This document shows positions 1 to 6,948 of a DNA stretch of 8,572 nucleotides, piece by piece (the stretch's first letter is position 1; every line of letters starts with the position of its first letter). The translations under genes and the position numbers were made by a program. Source of the DNA: Streptomycetales bacterium (GTDB taxonomy: Bacteria; Actinomycetota; Actinomycetes; Prado026). Under the pieces are notes generated by a model. The model made no database searches and had not been told where the DNA came from. It saw only the letters and a program-made list of their open reading frames with translations. The DNA is taken from NCBI GenBank assembly GCA_025361995.1, contig JANYIP010000379.1:1-8572 (forward strand), in the 5' to 3' direction.

Positions 1-778
<778 letters not shown>

Positions 779-782
<4 letters not shown>

Positions 783-1519
783 GACGACGTCCTCTCGGAC
801 TGGCTGGGCTGGGCGGGCTGGCTGGACTCAACCTGGTGGACGTGCTGGGCGGGCGGGATCGCTGTGGTGCACACGTGGCCGCCGCGACCGATGGTCGACA
901 GCCGCTGGACGTGCCGACCGAGGAGCCGGGCGAAGAGCTCGGTCTCGGCCTCGCAGAGCTGGGGGAACTCAGCCGCCACGTGGGCGACCGGGCAGTGGTG
1001 CTGGCAGATCTGGTCCCCTCCGTATGGCGAGGGTTCGGCGGAGGCGGCGTATCCGTCGGCGGTCAGCGCCTGTGCCAGGGCGCTGGCCTGGTGCTCGGGA
1101 CCGACGCCCACGAGCGCTGCGGCGTAGCGCTCCTCGAGGGCTGCCACCTGGGCGCGGGCGAACTCGGCGATGGCGTCCTCGCCGCCCATGAGGGCGAGGT
1201 GGCGCAGCGCACGGGAGGCCAGGTCGTCGTACGCCTGGGGGAAGGACTCCCGGCCCTCAGGGGTCAGCGAGTAGATCTTGGCTGGGCGGCCACGACCCCG
1301 TCTCGGGTCCGGGCCGTACGGGGACCGGTCGCGGGCTTCGGCCATCCCGTCGGCAACCAGCGCGTCGAGGTGGCGGCGTACGCCTGCTGGGGTCAGACCG
1401 AGCCGCTCGGAGAGGCCTGCGGCCGATGCCGGACCGTCTTCGAGCAGCGAACGGACCACCCGGGCGCGGGTGCCCTCGGGGGTCTCGATGCTGTCGATCA
1501 GCGGCTCGGCGAATTTCAC
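779..1519 (-). CDS. sufR: SufR-type Fe-S-sensing transcriptional regulator of the suf operon
   Basis: This 246-residue protein is an ArsR/DeoR-like winged-helix regulator. The DNA-binding domain covers about residues 15-90, with a recognition helix around LTPAGVRRHLDAL (42-54) and a wing containing RGRGRPAKIYSLT (74-86). The C-terminal part holds the probable cluster ligands: C172, C176, C189 and C217. The spacing C176-x12-C189-x27-C217 equals, as I recall it, that of the three conserved cysteines of M. tuberculosis Rv1460 (203, 216, 244). In characterised SufR proteins the cluster-bound form represses the suf operon and cluster loss relieves this; that role is inferred here. The start is GTG at 1519 with no clear ribosome site; the upstream ATG on this strand runs straight into TAG. 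The last 15 residues are a Ser/Gln/Pro-rich tail that probably lies outside the fold. It is first gene of the suf operon and divergent from the acetyltransferase gene. Confidence 0.93.
790..796 (-). promoter_or_regulatory. Ribosome binding site of sufB inside the sufR 3' end
   Basis: On the minus strand GAGAGGA ends 7 nt before the sufB ATG. It lies inside the last codons of sufR, where it encodes Glu242-Arg243, so sufB has its own initiation signal in addition to any coupling through the ATGA overlap. Confidence 0.7.
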
Positions 1520-1545
1520 TACACCATTGTGTCGTTATTGTGTCG
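1520..1545. promoter_or_regulatory. Probable SufR operator/promoter with inverted and direct repeats
   Basis: This AT-rich island separates sufR from the divergent acetyltransferase gene. It contains the inverted repeat ACAC-CATT-GTGT at 1521-1532 and the direct repeat ATTGTGTCG at 1526-1534 and 1537-1545, spaced 11 bp apart, about one helical turn. The half-site ACAC/GTGT resembles the mycobacterial SufR motif as I remember it (ACAC...GTGA), but the spacing is not identical. On the minus strand CACAAT, 6 nt before the sufR GTG, could be a -10 element giving a leaderless transcript; no good -35 is seen. Position next to an autoregulated repressor makes an operator likely. SufR could control both directions from here. 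Confidence 0.55.
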
Positions 1546-1583
1546 AAGACGCCACCCCGGGGTACGTCTGGGACGATGCGGGC

Positions 1584-2414
1584 ATGTCGCAGGAGGGTCA
1601 GGTCGCGGAGCGCAGCGAGCACGCGCAGACCCGCGCATCGCTCGGCGCCGGCCTGCGTGCCCTGGGCGTGGGCCCGGGTTCGACCGTGCTCGTTCACGCG
1701 TCGCTGAGCGCGCTGGGCTGGGTCGCCGGGGGCGAGGTGGCCGTCGTCCAGGCGCTGCTCGACGCGGTCGGACCGGCCGGGACGCTGGTGGTCCCGACCC
1801 AGACAGGCGGCAACTCCGACCCGGAGAGCTGGGGTCGGCCGCCGGTGCCGCAGGCCTGGTGGCCGGTGATCCGGGCGGAGATGCCGGCGTACGAGCCCGC
1901 GCTGACGCCCAGCCGCGGGATGGGCAGGGTGGCCGAGCTGGTCCGCACGTGGCCGCAGGCGCAGCGGAGCACCCACCCGCAGAACTCGTTCGCCGCTGTC
2001 GGCGCCCAGGCCGTCGAGATCGTTGCGCGGCACGACCTCGAGTACGGCCTCGGTGAGGGCTCGCCGCTCGCGACGCTCGAGCGGCTCGCCGCCTCGGTGC
2101 TGTTCCTGGGGACCGACTGGTCGACGTGCACTGCGCTGCACCTGGCCCAGTACAGGGTGCCCGCGCCCACGGCCGACCGGGGCAGCTGCGCGGTCCTGGC
2201 TGCCGACGGGTCCAGGGAGTGGATCACCTACGACGACGTCGACCTGGACGCCAACCAGTTCGCGGCGATCGGGGCGGCTTACGAGGACGAGCACCCGGGC
2301 CGGGTCGTCACCGGCCGGGTGGGTGCGGCCCCGTGCCGGTTCTTCGCTCTCGCTGAGGCGGTCGGGTACGCGGTCTCCTGGTTGGCGGCACACCCCGTGG
2401 AGGGCTCGGCGTGA
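1584..2414 (+). CDS. AAC(3)/YokD-family aminoglycoside-type N-acetyltransferase
   Basis: This 276-residue protein belongs to the Antibiotic_NAT family, which moves an acetyl group from acetyl-CoA to an amino group; the founding members modify aminoglycosides at N3. Family motifs in order are HASLSALG (38-45), GTLVVPTQT (66-74), LTPSRGMGRVAE (107-118), RSTHPQNSFAAVG (128-140), GEGSPLATL (157-165), LFLGTDWSTCTALHLAQ (173-189). The length is usual. In family members I recall, the residue three after the conserved His is mostly Glu (HxAE); here it is Gln189. The ATG at 1584 is preferred because no other in-frame ATG lies nearby and the motifs begin soon after; the only ribosome site is a weak GGGA at about 10 nt. 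It is the first gene of an apparent operon and overlaps the next start by 4 bp. The real substrate is unknown: chromosomal members often do not confer resistance. Confidence 0.9.
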   Translation: MSQEGQVAERSEHAQTRASLGAGLRALGVGPGSTVLVHASLSALGWVAGGEVAVVQALLDAVGPAGTLVVPTQTGGNSDPESWGRPPVPQAWWPVIRAEMPAYEPALTPSRGMGRVAELVRTWPQAQRSTHPQNSFAAVGAQAVEIVARHDLEYGLGEGSPLATLERLAASVLFLGTDWSTCTALHLAQYRVPAPTADRGSCAVLAADGSREWITYDDVDLDANQFAAIGAAYEDEHPGRVVTGRVGAAPCRFFALAEAVGYAVSWLAAHPVEGSA

Positions 2415-3364
2415 CCGCGGCTCTGGATATCGTGGACCTGGGTGTGCGGTACGGCGCGGTGGAGGCCGTCGCGGGGCTGACGATGTCCGCCGCCGCGGGT
2501 GCGGTCACCGCGGTCCTCGGGCCGAACGGGGCGGGCAAGACGACGACGATCGAGACGGCTGAGGGTTACCGGCGGCGCTTCACCGGTCAGGTACGCGTGC
2601 TCGGGCGCGACCCGGTCGCCGACCACGCCGAGCTCCGGCAGCGGGTGGGGGTGATGCTCCAGGCCGGCGGGGTGCCGGGTGCGGCCACGGCCGACCAGGT
2701 CCTGACGTACACCGCCGGGCTGTACGCGCACCCGCTCGACCTCGGCCCGCTGGCGGAGAGGCTCGGCATCGACCGGCTCGGGCGTACCCCGTTCCGGCGG
2801 CTGTCCGGCGGGGAGCAGCAGCGGGTCAAGCTCGCCCTTGCGGTGGTCGGACGCCCCGAGCTGGTCTTCCTGGACGAGCCCACCGCCGGACTCGACCCGC
2901 AGGCCCGGCTGGCGACCTGGGAGCTGATCCGTGCCCTGCGTACCGACGGCGTCACGGTGATCCTCACCAGCCACCTGATGCTCGAGGCGACCGAGCTCGC
3001 CGACCACGTGGTGATCGTGGACCACGGTCGGTGCGTGGCAGCCGGTTCCCCCGCTGAGCTCGTGGCCGCGCACTCGCTCGTTGGTGGTTCGGGCGGTACG
3101 GCGCGGTCGATCCGCTTCTCGGCGCCGCCGGGGCTGGACCTGGCTGCGCTGCTGGCGGCGCTGCCCGCGGGTGCTGCAGCCAGCGAGTCGCCTGCTGGGT
3201 CGTACCTGGTGGACGGGCCGCAAGGCGGGCCTGCGCTGCTCGCAGCTCTGACGGGGTGGTGCGCCGACCACGGGGTCGACATCGCGGGGCTCAGTGTCGG
3301 CGTGCCCGCCGGGTACGAGCTCGAGCAGCTCCTGCTCGACCTGACGGGGCGGGCGCCGTCGTGA
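2411..3364 (+). CDS. ABC transporter ATP-binding protein (ABC-2 / drug-exporter type)
   Basis: This 317-residue nucleotide-binding subunit has all ABC elements intact: Walker A GPNGAGKT (37-44), Q-loop Gln84, signature LSGGEQQR (131-138), Walker B LVFLDE (151-156), D-loop GLD (160-162) and switch His188. A C-terminal extension of about 100 residues follows the ATPase core, as in the CcmA/DrrA-type subunits of ABC-2 exporters. The GTG start at 2411 overlaps the acetyltransferase stop (GTGA), and the gene's own stop overlaps the permease start in the same way. The ATPase therefore works with the following membrane protein. It corresponds by position to Rv1458c of M. tuberculosis, whose substrate is, to my knowledge, not established. 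The sequence does not reveal what is transported. Confidence 0.95.
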   Translation: MTAALDIVDLGVRYGAVEAVAGLTMSAAAGAVTAVLGPNGAGKTTTIETAEGYRRRFTGQVRVLGRDPVADHAELRQRVGVMLQAGGVPGAATADQVLTYTAGLYAHPLDLGPLAERLGIDRLGRTPFRRLSGGEQQRVKLALAVVGRPELVFLDEPTAGLDPQARLATWELIRALRTDGVTVILTSHLMLEATELADHVVIVDHGRCVAAGSPAELVAAHSLVGGSGGTARSIRFSAPPGLDLAALLAALPAGAAASESPAGSYLVDGPQGGPALLAALTGWCADHGVDIAGLSVGVPAGYELEQLLLDLTGRAPS

Positions 3365-4140
3365 CCGTCGCCACGGGGACCTTCGCCCCCGCTCCCGGTG
3401 GCGCCCCGGCTCGGCGCCTGGTCCTGCGCCATGCGCGCTTCGAGCTGGTCCAGCTAGTGCGCAACGGGGAGCAGCTGCTGCTCACGGTGATCATCCCGAC
3501 GCTGCTGCTGGTGCTGTTCTCGCGGGTGGACGTGGTCGACCTCGGCACGGGCAGCCGGGTCGCGTTTCTCGCGCCGGGGATCCTCGCCCTCGCGATCATG
3601 TCGACCGCCTTCACCGCGCAGGCGATCGCGACCGGGTTCGAGCGGCGCTACGGCGTGCTCAAGCGGCTCGGCTCGACGCCTCTGCCCCGCTGGGGGCTGC
3701 TCGCCGGCAAGTCGCTGGCCGTCCTGGTCGTGGAGTGCGGACAGGTGGTGCTGCTGGGCTTGTTCGCCGTCTTGCTCGGCTGGCGACCGTCAGCGGCGAA
3801 CTGGTCCGGTGCACTGTTCGCAGCGGCGGTGATCCTGGTCGGGACCGCGGCGTTCAGCGGGCTCGCCCTCCTGATGGCCGGGACGCTGCGCGCTGAAGCC
3901 ACGCTGGCTGGGGCGAACCTGGTCTACCTGCTGCTCCTGCTCGGTGGCGGGATCGTGATCCCGGTGGACAAGTTCGGCACAGGGATGAGCTCGGCCCTGC
4001 AGTGGCTGCCCTCGACGGCCCTTTCGGACGGGCTGCGGGCCGCGGCCTCGGGCGACCTTCGGTGGGCCAGCCTCGCTATCCTCGCCGCCTGGGCCGGAGC
4101 CGCCCTCGCTGCCGCGGCCCGCTGGTTCCGCTGGGAATGA
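3361..4140 (+). CDS. ABC-2 type transporter permease
   Basis: This 259-residue membrane protein is the partner of the preceding ATPase. About six hydrophobic segments are seen, near residues 39-53, 67-91, 112-136, 147-170, 174-200 and 232-255, with no large outer loop. Between the second and third segments, GFERRYGVLKRLGSTPLPRW (92-111) is the typical ABC-2 cytoplasmic loop that contacts the ATPase. The GTG start at 3361 is chosen over a reading frame extended 35 codons upstream: it forms a 4-bp GTGA overlap with the ATPase gene, and the extra residues would be Arg-rich antisense-like sequence lying wholly within the ATPase gene. With only one permease gene, the complex is probably a homodimer. 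It corresponds by position to Rv1457c, just upstream of ctaA, as in other actinobacteria. Export of a lipid, drug or heme-related compound is possible but unsupported. Confidence 0.93.
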   Translation: MTVATGTFAPAPGGAPARRLVLRHARFELVQLVRNGEQLLLTVIIPTLLLVLFSRVDVVDLGTGSRVAFLAPGILALAIMSTAFTAQAIATGFERRYGVLKRLGSTPLPRWGLLAGKSLAVLVVECGQVVLLGLFAVLLGWRPSAANWSGALFAAAVILVGTAAFSGLALLMAGTLRAEATLAGANLVYLLLLLGGGIVIPVDKFGTGMSSALQWLPSTALSDGLRAAASGDLRWASLAILAAWAGAALAAAARWFRWE

Positions 4141-4171
4141 CCCCGTCCCTCAGGGGACCTACGCTGAGTGG
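4137..4171 (+). promoter_or_regulatory. Probable ctaA promoter, apparently leaderless
   Basis: ATGACC at 4137-4142 resembles an actinobacterial -35 (TTGACC) and is followed after exactly 17 bp by TACGCT (4160-4165), a good TAnnnT -10. Six bases later comes the ctaA ATG at 4172, where transcription would begin, so the mRNA would have no leader. No ribosome site is present upstream of this ATG, which agrees. The -35 contains the stop codon of the permease gene. A hairpin-like palindrome fills the spacer. Confidence 0.55.
4145..4158. repeat. Short palindrome in the ctaA promoter spacer
   Basis: GTCCC-TCAG-GGGAC is a perfect 5-bp inverted repeat with a 4-base centre. It lies between the proposed -35 and -10 of ctaA, where a repressor or a spacer-binding activator could act. 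It is too short, and lacks a T-run, to be called a terminator. Confidence 0.4.
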
Positions 4172-5164
4172 ATGCGCTCCCTGACCATCTCGCCCGTCGC
4201 GACTCGTCGCGTCTTCGCTGCCGGGGTGGTCGCGCAGATGGGGATCGTGGTCACCGGCGGACTCGTCCGGCTCACCGGCTCGGGCCTCGGCTGCCCGACC
4301 TGGCCGCAGTGCATCGGCGGCTCGCTGATCCCGGTGAAGAACCAGCCCCAGTCGTTCCACAAGTACATCGAGTTCGGCAACCGGATGCTCACGTTCGTGG
4401 TGGTCGTCGTGGTGCTTGCCTGCGTCCTCGCCGCCTGGCAGCAGGTCCCGCGCCGACGCCCGCTGGTCCTGCTGGCCGGCGGCGGGGTAGTCGGGGTCTT
4501 TGCCCAGGCGGTGCTCGGCGGGCTGACGGTGCTGACGAAGCTGAACCCGTTCCTCGTCGCTTCACACTTCCTGCTGTCGATGGCGCTGATCGCGGTCGCG
4601 GTCGCCCTGTACGACCGGTCGGGAGACGAGGGCGACGGAACTTCAGTGCCTCTGGTCCGCAAGGAGATCGGCTGGTTGGTCCGGGCGCTCGTCGCGGTCG
4701 GCCTGCTGGTGATCGCCCTCGGGACCCTGGTCACCGGCAGCGGTCCACACTCCGGCGACGCGGACCACCCGGCCCGGACCGGGTTGGTCGTGAGTCAGAT
4801 CGCCTGGGCGCACGCCGACGCGGTCACCTTGTTCTGCGGGTTGGTCATCGCCACCCTGGTGGCGCTGCGGCTGACGTCGGCGCCTGCCCCGGCGGGTCCG
4901 CGGGTGCTCGTCGTGCTCGCGGTGACGGTCGCCCAGGGCGCGCTGGGGTACATCCAGTACTTCACCGGGGTGCCGTGGGTGCTCGTCGCGTTCCACGTGC
5001 TGGGGGCGACGGTGCTGTGGGTGAGCGTGCTGCGGGTGGCCTACGCGATACGGAGCCGGCCCACGTCGACCGACGTCCTTCAGTCGAGCTCCCCGAGCAC
5101 GGGTGCCACAGGGAGCGCTGCAATCACAGCTGCGGCGAATCTCTCCGGCGCGCCCGGCGAATAG
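4172..5164 (+). CDS. ctaA: Heme A synthase CtaA (COX15 family)
   Basis: CtaA is a membrane enzyme that oxidises the C8 methyl of heme O to a formyl group, giving heme A for aa3-type cytochrome c oxidase. The 330-residue protein has eight hydrophobic segments in two four-helix halves. Visible family features are GGLVRLTGSGLGCPTWPQC (29-47) with the cysteine pair C41/C47, HKYIEFGNR (63-71) with E67, H132, H214 and H275. In Bacillus CtaA the first-half glutamate is followed two residues later by a heme-binding His (E-x2-H); here that place is Asn70. I recall EFGNR as common in actinobacteria, so this is probably lineage-specific. The start at ATG 4172 fits the proposed leaderless promoter. The hydrophilic tail (residues 303-330) lies antisense to the 3' end of the convergent ATP-grasp gene. 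The pathway partner ctaB is under 1 kb away. Confidence 0.95.
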   Translation: MRSLTISPVATRRVFAAGVVAQMGIVVTGGLVRLTGSGLGCPTWPQCIGGSLIPVKNQPQSFHKYIEFGNRMLTFVVVVVVLACVLAAWQQVPRRRPLVLLAGGGVVGVFAQAVLGGLTVLTKLNPFLVASHFLLSMALIAVAVALYDRSGDEGDGTSVPLVRKEIGWLVRALVAVGLLVIALGTLVTGSGPHSGDADHPARTGLVVSQIAWAHADAVTLFCGLVIATLVALRLTSAPAPAGPRVLVVLAVTVAQGALGYIQYFTGVPWVLVAFHVLGATVLWVSVLRVAYAIRSRPTSTDVLQSSSPSTGATGSAAITAAANLSGAPGE

Positions 5165-5976
5165 CCGAGGAAGAGCAGCGGCTCGGTCAGCTCGAGCTCC
5201 ATCACCAGCCACTCCCCGGTCGTCGCCCGGACGAGGTCGACCCGGGCGAACGGCAAGCCGGCGGCCAAGGGCTCGGCGGCCAGCACGGCGCGCACCGCGT
5301 CGGCAAGCTCAGGGGTGACCTCGACCGTCTCGCTGGCATCGCCGTACCCGCCGACGCTGAGCGCCGGGACCTTGCGGACGGCGTGGCTGGGCACGCCGCC
5401 GAGGACGACCACCGAGACCTCGCCCTCGTGGTCGACCGCGTCGAGGTACGGCTGCACCAGCGCCGTCCGGCCCGAGGCGAGGATCGCCGCGACCTGAGCC
5501 TTCGCCTCGGCGGCGTCGGCGGTGACGATGGTGTCCCGTGCGCCGGAGGAGACGGCAGGCTTGACGACGACACGAGCCCACCCCAGCACGACTGCACCCG
5601 AGTCCTCGCCCGGCGATATCCAGTGCGTCGGGACGATCGGGACACCAGCTGTCGCGAGGTCCCGCAGGTACGTCTTGTCGGTGTTGCGCTCGATCACGGC
5701 CAGCGGCGGGACCAACCTCGTGAGACCCGCGACGCGGCGGGCCCACGGCATGAAGTCGGCGAACCGCGGTACGTAGTCCCAAGCGCTGCGCAGCAGGACG
5801 AGGTCGTACCCGGTCCAGTCCACCTCCGGGTCGTCCCACCCGACGACGTCCGCGTCGACACCCACGGCGTCAAGGGCGGGGATCGCCAGCGGGATGTCGA
5901 TGTCGGGGTCCGGCCGGTCGGGCTCGAGCTGGTACGTGACGTATGCCACCCGCGGCCGCCCTGCGGGGGTGCTCAC
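5080..5976 (-). CDS. ATP-grasp ligase-like protein of unknown substrate (DcsG-like)
   Basis: This 298-residue protein looks like a stand-alone ATP-grasp enzyme, the fold that activates a carboxylate as acyl-phosphate and joins it to an amine. The N-terminal domain has VAYVTY (10-15), GWDDPEVDW (46-54) and LLRSAWDY (61-68). The ATP-binding part has RNTDKTYLRDLATAGVP (97-113), VVVKP with Lys139, QPYL (175-178) and Glu186. Probable metal ligands are D247, E260 and E262 in ARVDLV...VMELELTEP. The pattern resembles the family that includes the D-cycloserine cyclo-ligase DcsG, but no cycloserine genes are nearby, so only the class of chemistry can be inferred. The GTG at 5976 lies 4 bp after the ctaB stop, suggesting cotranscription; the ribosome site is weak. 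Its last 28 codons overlap the ctaA 3' end in the opposite direction. They encode a plausible conserved helix (SPGAPERFAAAV), so this reading is probably the constrained one. Confidence 0.85.
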   Translation of the reverse strand: MSTPAGRPRVAYVTYQLEPDRPDPDIDIPLAIPALDAVGVDADVVGWDDPEVDWTGYDLVLLRSAWDYVPRFADFMPWARRVAGLTRLVPPLAVIERNTDKTYLRDLATAGVPIVPTHWISPGEDSGAVVLGWARVVVKPAVSSGARDTIVTADAAEAKAQVAAILASGRTALVQPYLDAVDHEGEVSVVVLGGVPSHAVRKVPALSVGGYGDASETVEVTPELADAVRAVLAAEPLAAGLPFARVDLVRATTGEWLVMELELTEPLLFLGYSPGAPERFAAAVIAALPVAPVLGELD

Positions 5977-5980
5977 CTCG

Positions 5981-6925
5981 CTAGAGGTGCGGCAGAGGCA
6001 GCAGCGGGTCGATCGCGATCGCGACGAAGAGCAGGGTCAGGTACGTGATGGAGCCGTGGAAGAGCCGCATCGGCCTGGCGCCCAGGCTGGCCCGCAGCCG
6101 GTACGCCTCGACCAGGAACCCTGCACCCAGCACGAGGGCCGCAACGGCGTACACGACGGTGGTGTGCGCGACGGGCACGAGCAGCAGCGAGACCGCCACC
6201 ATCACCCAGCTGTACGCGACGATCTTGCCGGCGACGACACGCGGCGCGGCGACCACGGGCAGCATCGGCACGCCGGCGGCCGCGTAGTCGTCGACAAAGC
6301 GCAGCGACAGCGGCCAGTAGTGCGGCGGGGTCCAGAAGAAGATCACCCCGAAGAGCACGAGCGGAGTCCAGGACAGCGAACCGGTCACCGCCGACCAGCC
6401 GATCAGCACGGGCATGCAGCCAGCTGCGCCGCCCCAGACGATGTTCTGCGGGGTCCGGCGCTTGAGGCCCAGGGTGTAGACGAAGACATAGAACAGGATC
6501 GCCGCGAGAGACAGCCACGCCGCCGGCTCGTTGACGAGCCACAGCATCCAGCCGACCGCGAGGGCGCCGAGGACGCTGCCGAAGACGAGCGCAGCCAACG
6601 GGGTGACGGCACCGGTGGCGAGCGGTCGGCCGCCAGTGCGCTTCATCACGGCGTCGATGTCGCGGTCGAGGTAGCAGTTCAAGGTGTTGGCGCTGCCAGC
6701 GGCCAGGGCGCCACCGACCAGCGTCGCGAGCACCAGTGACAGCCGAGGGACTCCGTGGTCGGCCAGGAACATCGTCGGGATCGTCGTGACCAGAAGCAGC
6801 TCGATGATCCGCGGCTTGGTCAGGGCCACGTACGCCCCGACGGTGGCTCTCACACCGGAGCCAAGGAGCACCGGCCCGGCCCCGCCCACCCGGGGGGCGG
6901 CAGTACCAGGGTCGAGGGCCGTCAC
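5981..6925 (-). CDS. ctaB: Protoheme IX farnesyltransferase (heme O synthase) CtaB
   Basis: CtaB is an integral-membrane prenyltransferase of the UbiA family (COX10 type) that attaches a farnesyl group to heme B, giving heme O, the substrate of CtaA. The 314-residue protein has about eight or nine hydrophobic segments. The first Asp-rich motif, NCYLDRDID (83-91), carries the N-xxx-D-xxx-D that holds Mg-diphosphate. KRTGGRPL (95-102), TPQNIVWGGAAGCMPVLIGW and FFWTPPHYWPLSLRF followed by DDYAAAGVPMLPV are diagnostic of heme O synthases. The length is usual. The start is GTG at 6925, placed 7 nt after a TACGAT -10 element with no ribosome site, so translation is probably leaderless. The N-terminal 25 residues are Gly/Ala-rich and variable. 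The gene is divergent from tkt, as is usual in actinobacteria, and is followed 4 bp later by the ATP-grasp gene. Confidence 0.97.
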   Translation of the reverse strand: MTALDPGTAAPRVGGAGPVLLGSGVRATVGAYVALTKPRIIELLLVTTIPTMFLADHGVPRLSLVLATLVGGALAAGSANTLNCYLDRDIDAVMKRTGGRPLATGAVTPLAALVFGSVLGALAVGWMLWLVNEPAAWLSLAAILFYVFVYTLGLKRRTPQNIVWGGAAGCMPVLIGWSAVTGSLSWTPLVLFGVIFFWTPPHYWPLSLRFVDDYAAAGVPMLPVVAAPRVVAGKIVAYSWVMVAVSLLLVPVAHTTVVYAVAALVLGAGFLVEAYRLRASLGARPMRLFHGSITYLTLLFVAIAIDPLLPLPHL

Positions 6926-6932
6926 GTCCCGA

Positions 6933-6938
6933 ATCGTA
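6933..6938 (-). promoter_or_regulatory. -10 element of ctaB promoter (TACGAT)
   Basis: On the minus strand TACGAT matches the TAnnnT -10 pattern and ends 7 nt before the ctaB GTG, which would put the transcription start at or next to the start codon. No -35 match is seen at 16-18 bp upstream (GCGAGC-like). This suggests activator dependence or a weak promoter. Confidence 0.45.
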
Positions 6939-6942
6939 TCGC

Positions 6943-6948
6943 TAGGCT
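6943..6948 (+). promoter_or_regulatory. Candidate -10 element for tkt (TAGGCT)
   Basis: TAGGCT fits TAnnnT and faces tkt, putting a start near 6955 and a leader of about 140 nt. It lies only 4 bp from the ctaB -10 on the other strand, so the two promoters would exclude or influence each other. No convincing -35 is seen, so the call is tentative. Confidence 0.3.

Noticed and set aside
1539..1568. Plus-strand promoter TTGTGT - 18 bp - TACGTC for the acetyltransferase
   Set aside because: The -10 lacks the final T of TAnnnT and the -35 is weak; plausible only as a guess, so not listed as a feature.
836..2056. Long plus-strand open frame across sufR and the acetyltransferase start
   Set aside because: Antisense to sufR and out of frame with the acetyltransferase; Arg/Gly-rich with no family motif, an effect of high GC.
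1257..2393. Long minus-strand open frame opposite the acetyltransferase
   Set aside because: Shadow of the plus-strand gene, which shows clear family motifs; the antisense product is Arg/Pro-rich without recognisable domains.
2279..3271. Minus-strand open frame opposite the ABC ATPase
   Set aside because: The plus strand carries every ABC motif in order; the antisense has none.
5086..5100. Terminator between ctaA and the ATP-grasp gene
   Set aside because: Only a 4-bp GCTC/GAGC stem inside both coding regions, with no T-run on either strand.
4168..6048. Very long plus-strand frame (over 600 codons) across ctaA and the ATP-grasp gene
   Set aside because: Out of frame with ctaA and antisense to the ATP-grasp gene; extremely Arg/Gly-rich; explained by GC-rich codon third positions.
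5894..6739. Plus-strand open frame opposite ctaB
   Set aside because: Antisense to an unmistakable heme O synthase; product is a charged, repeat-like sequence with no motif.
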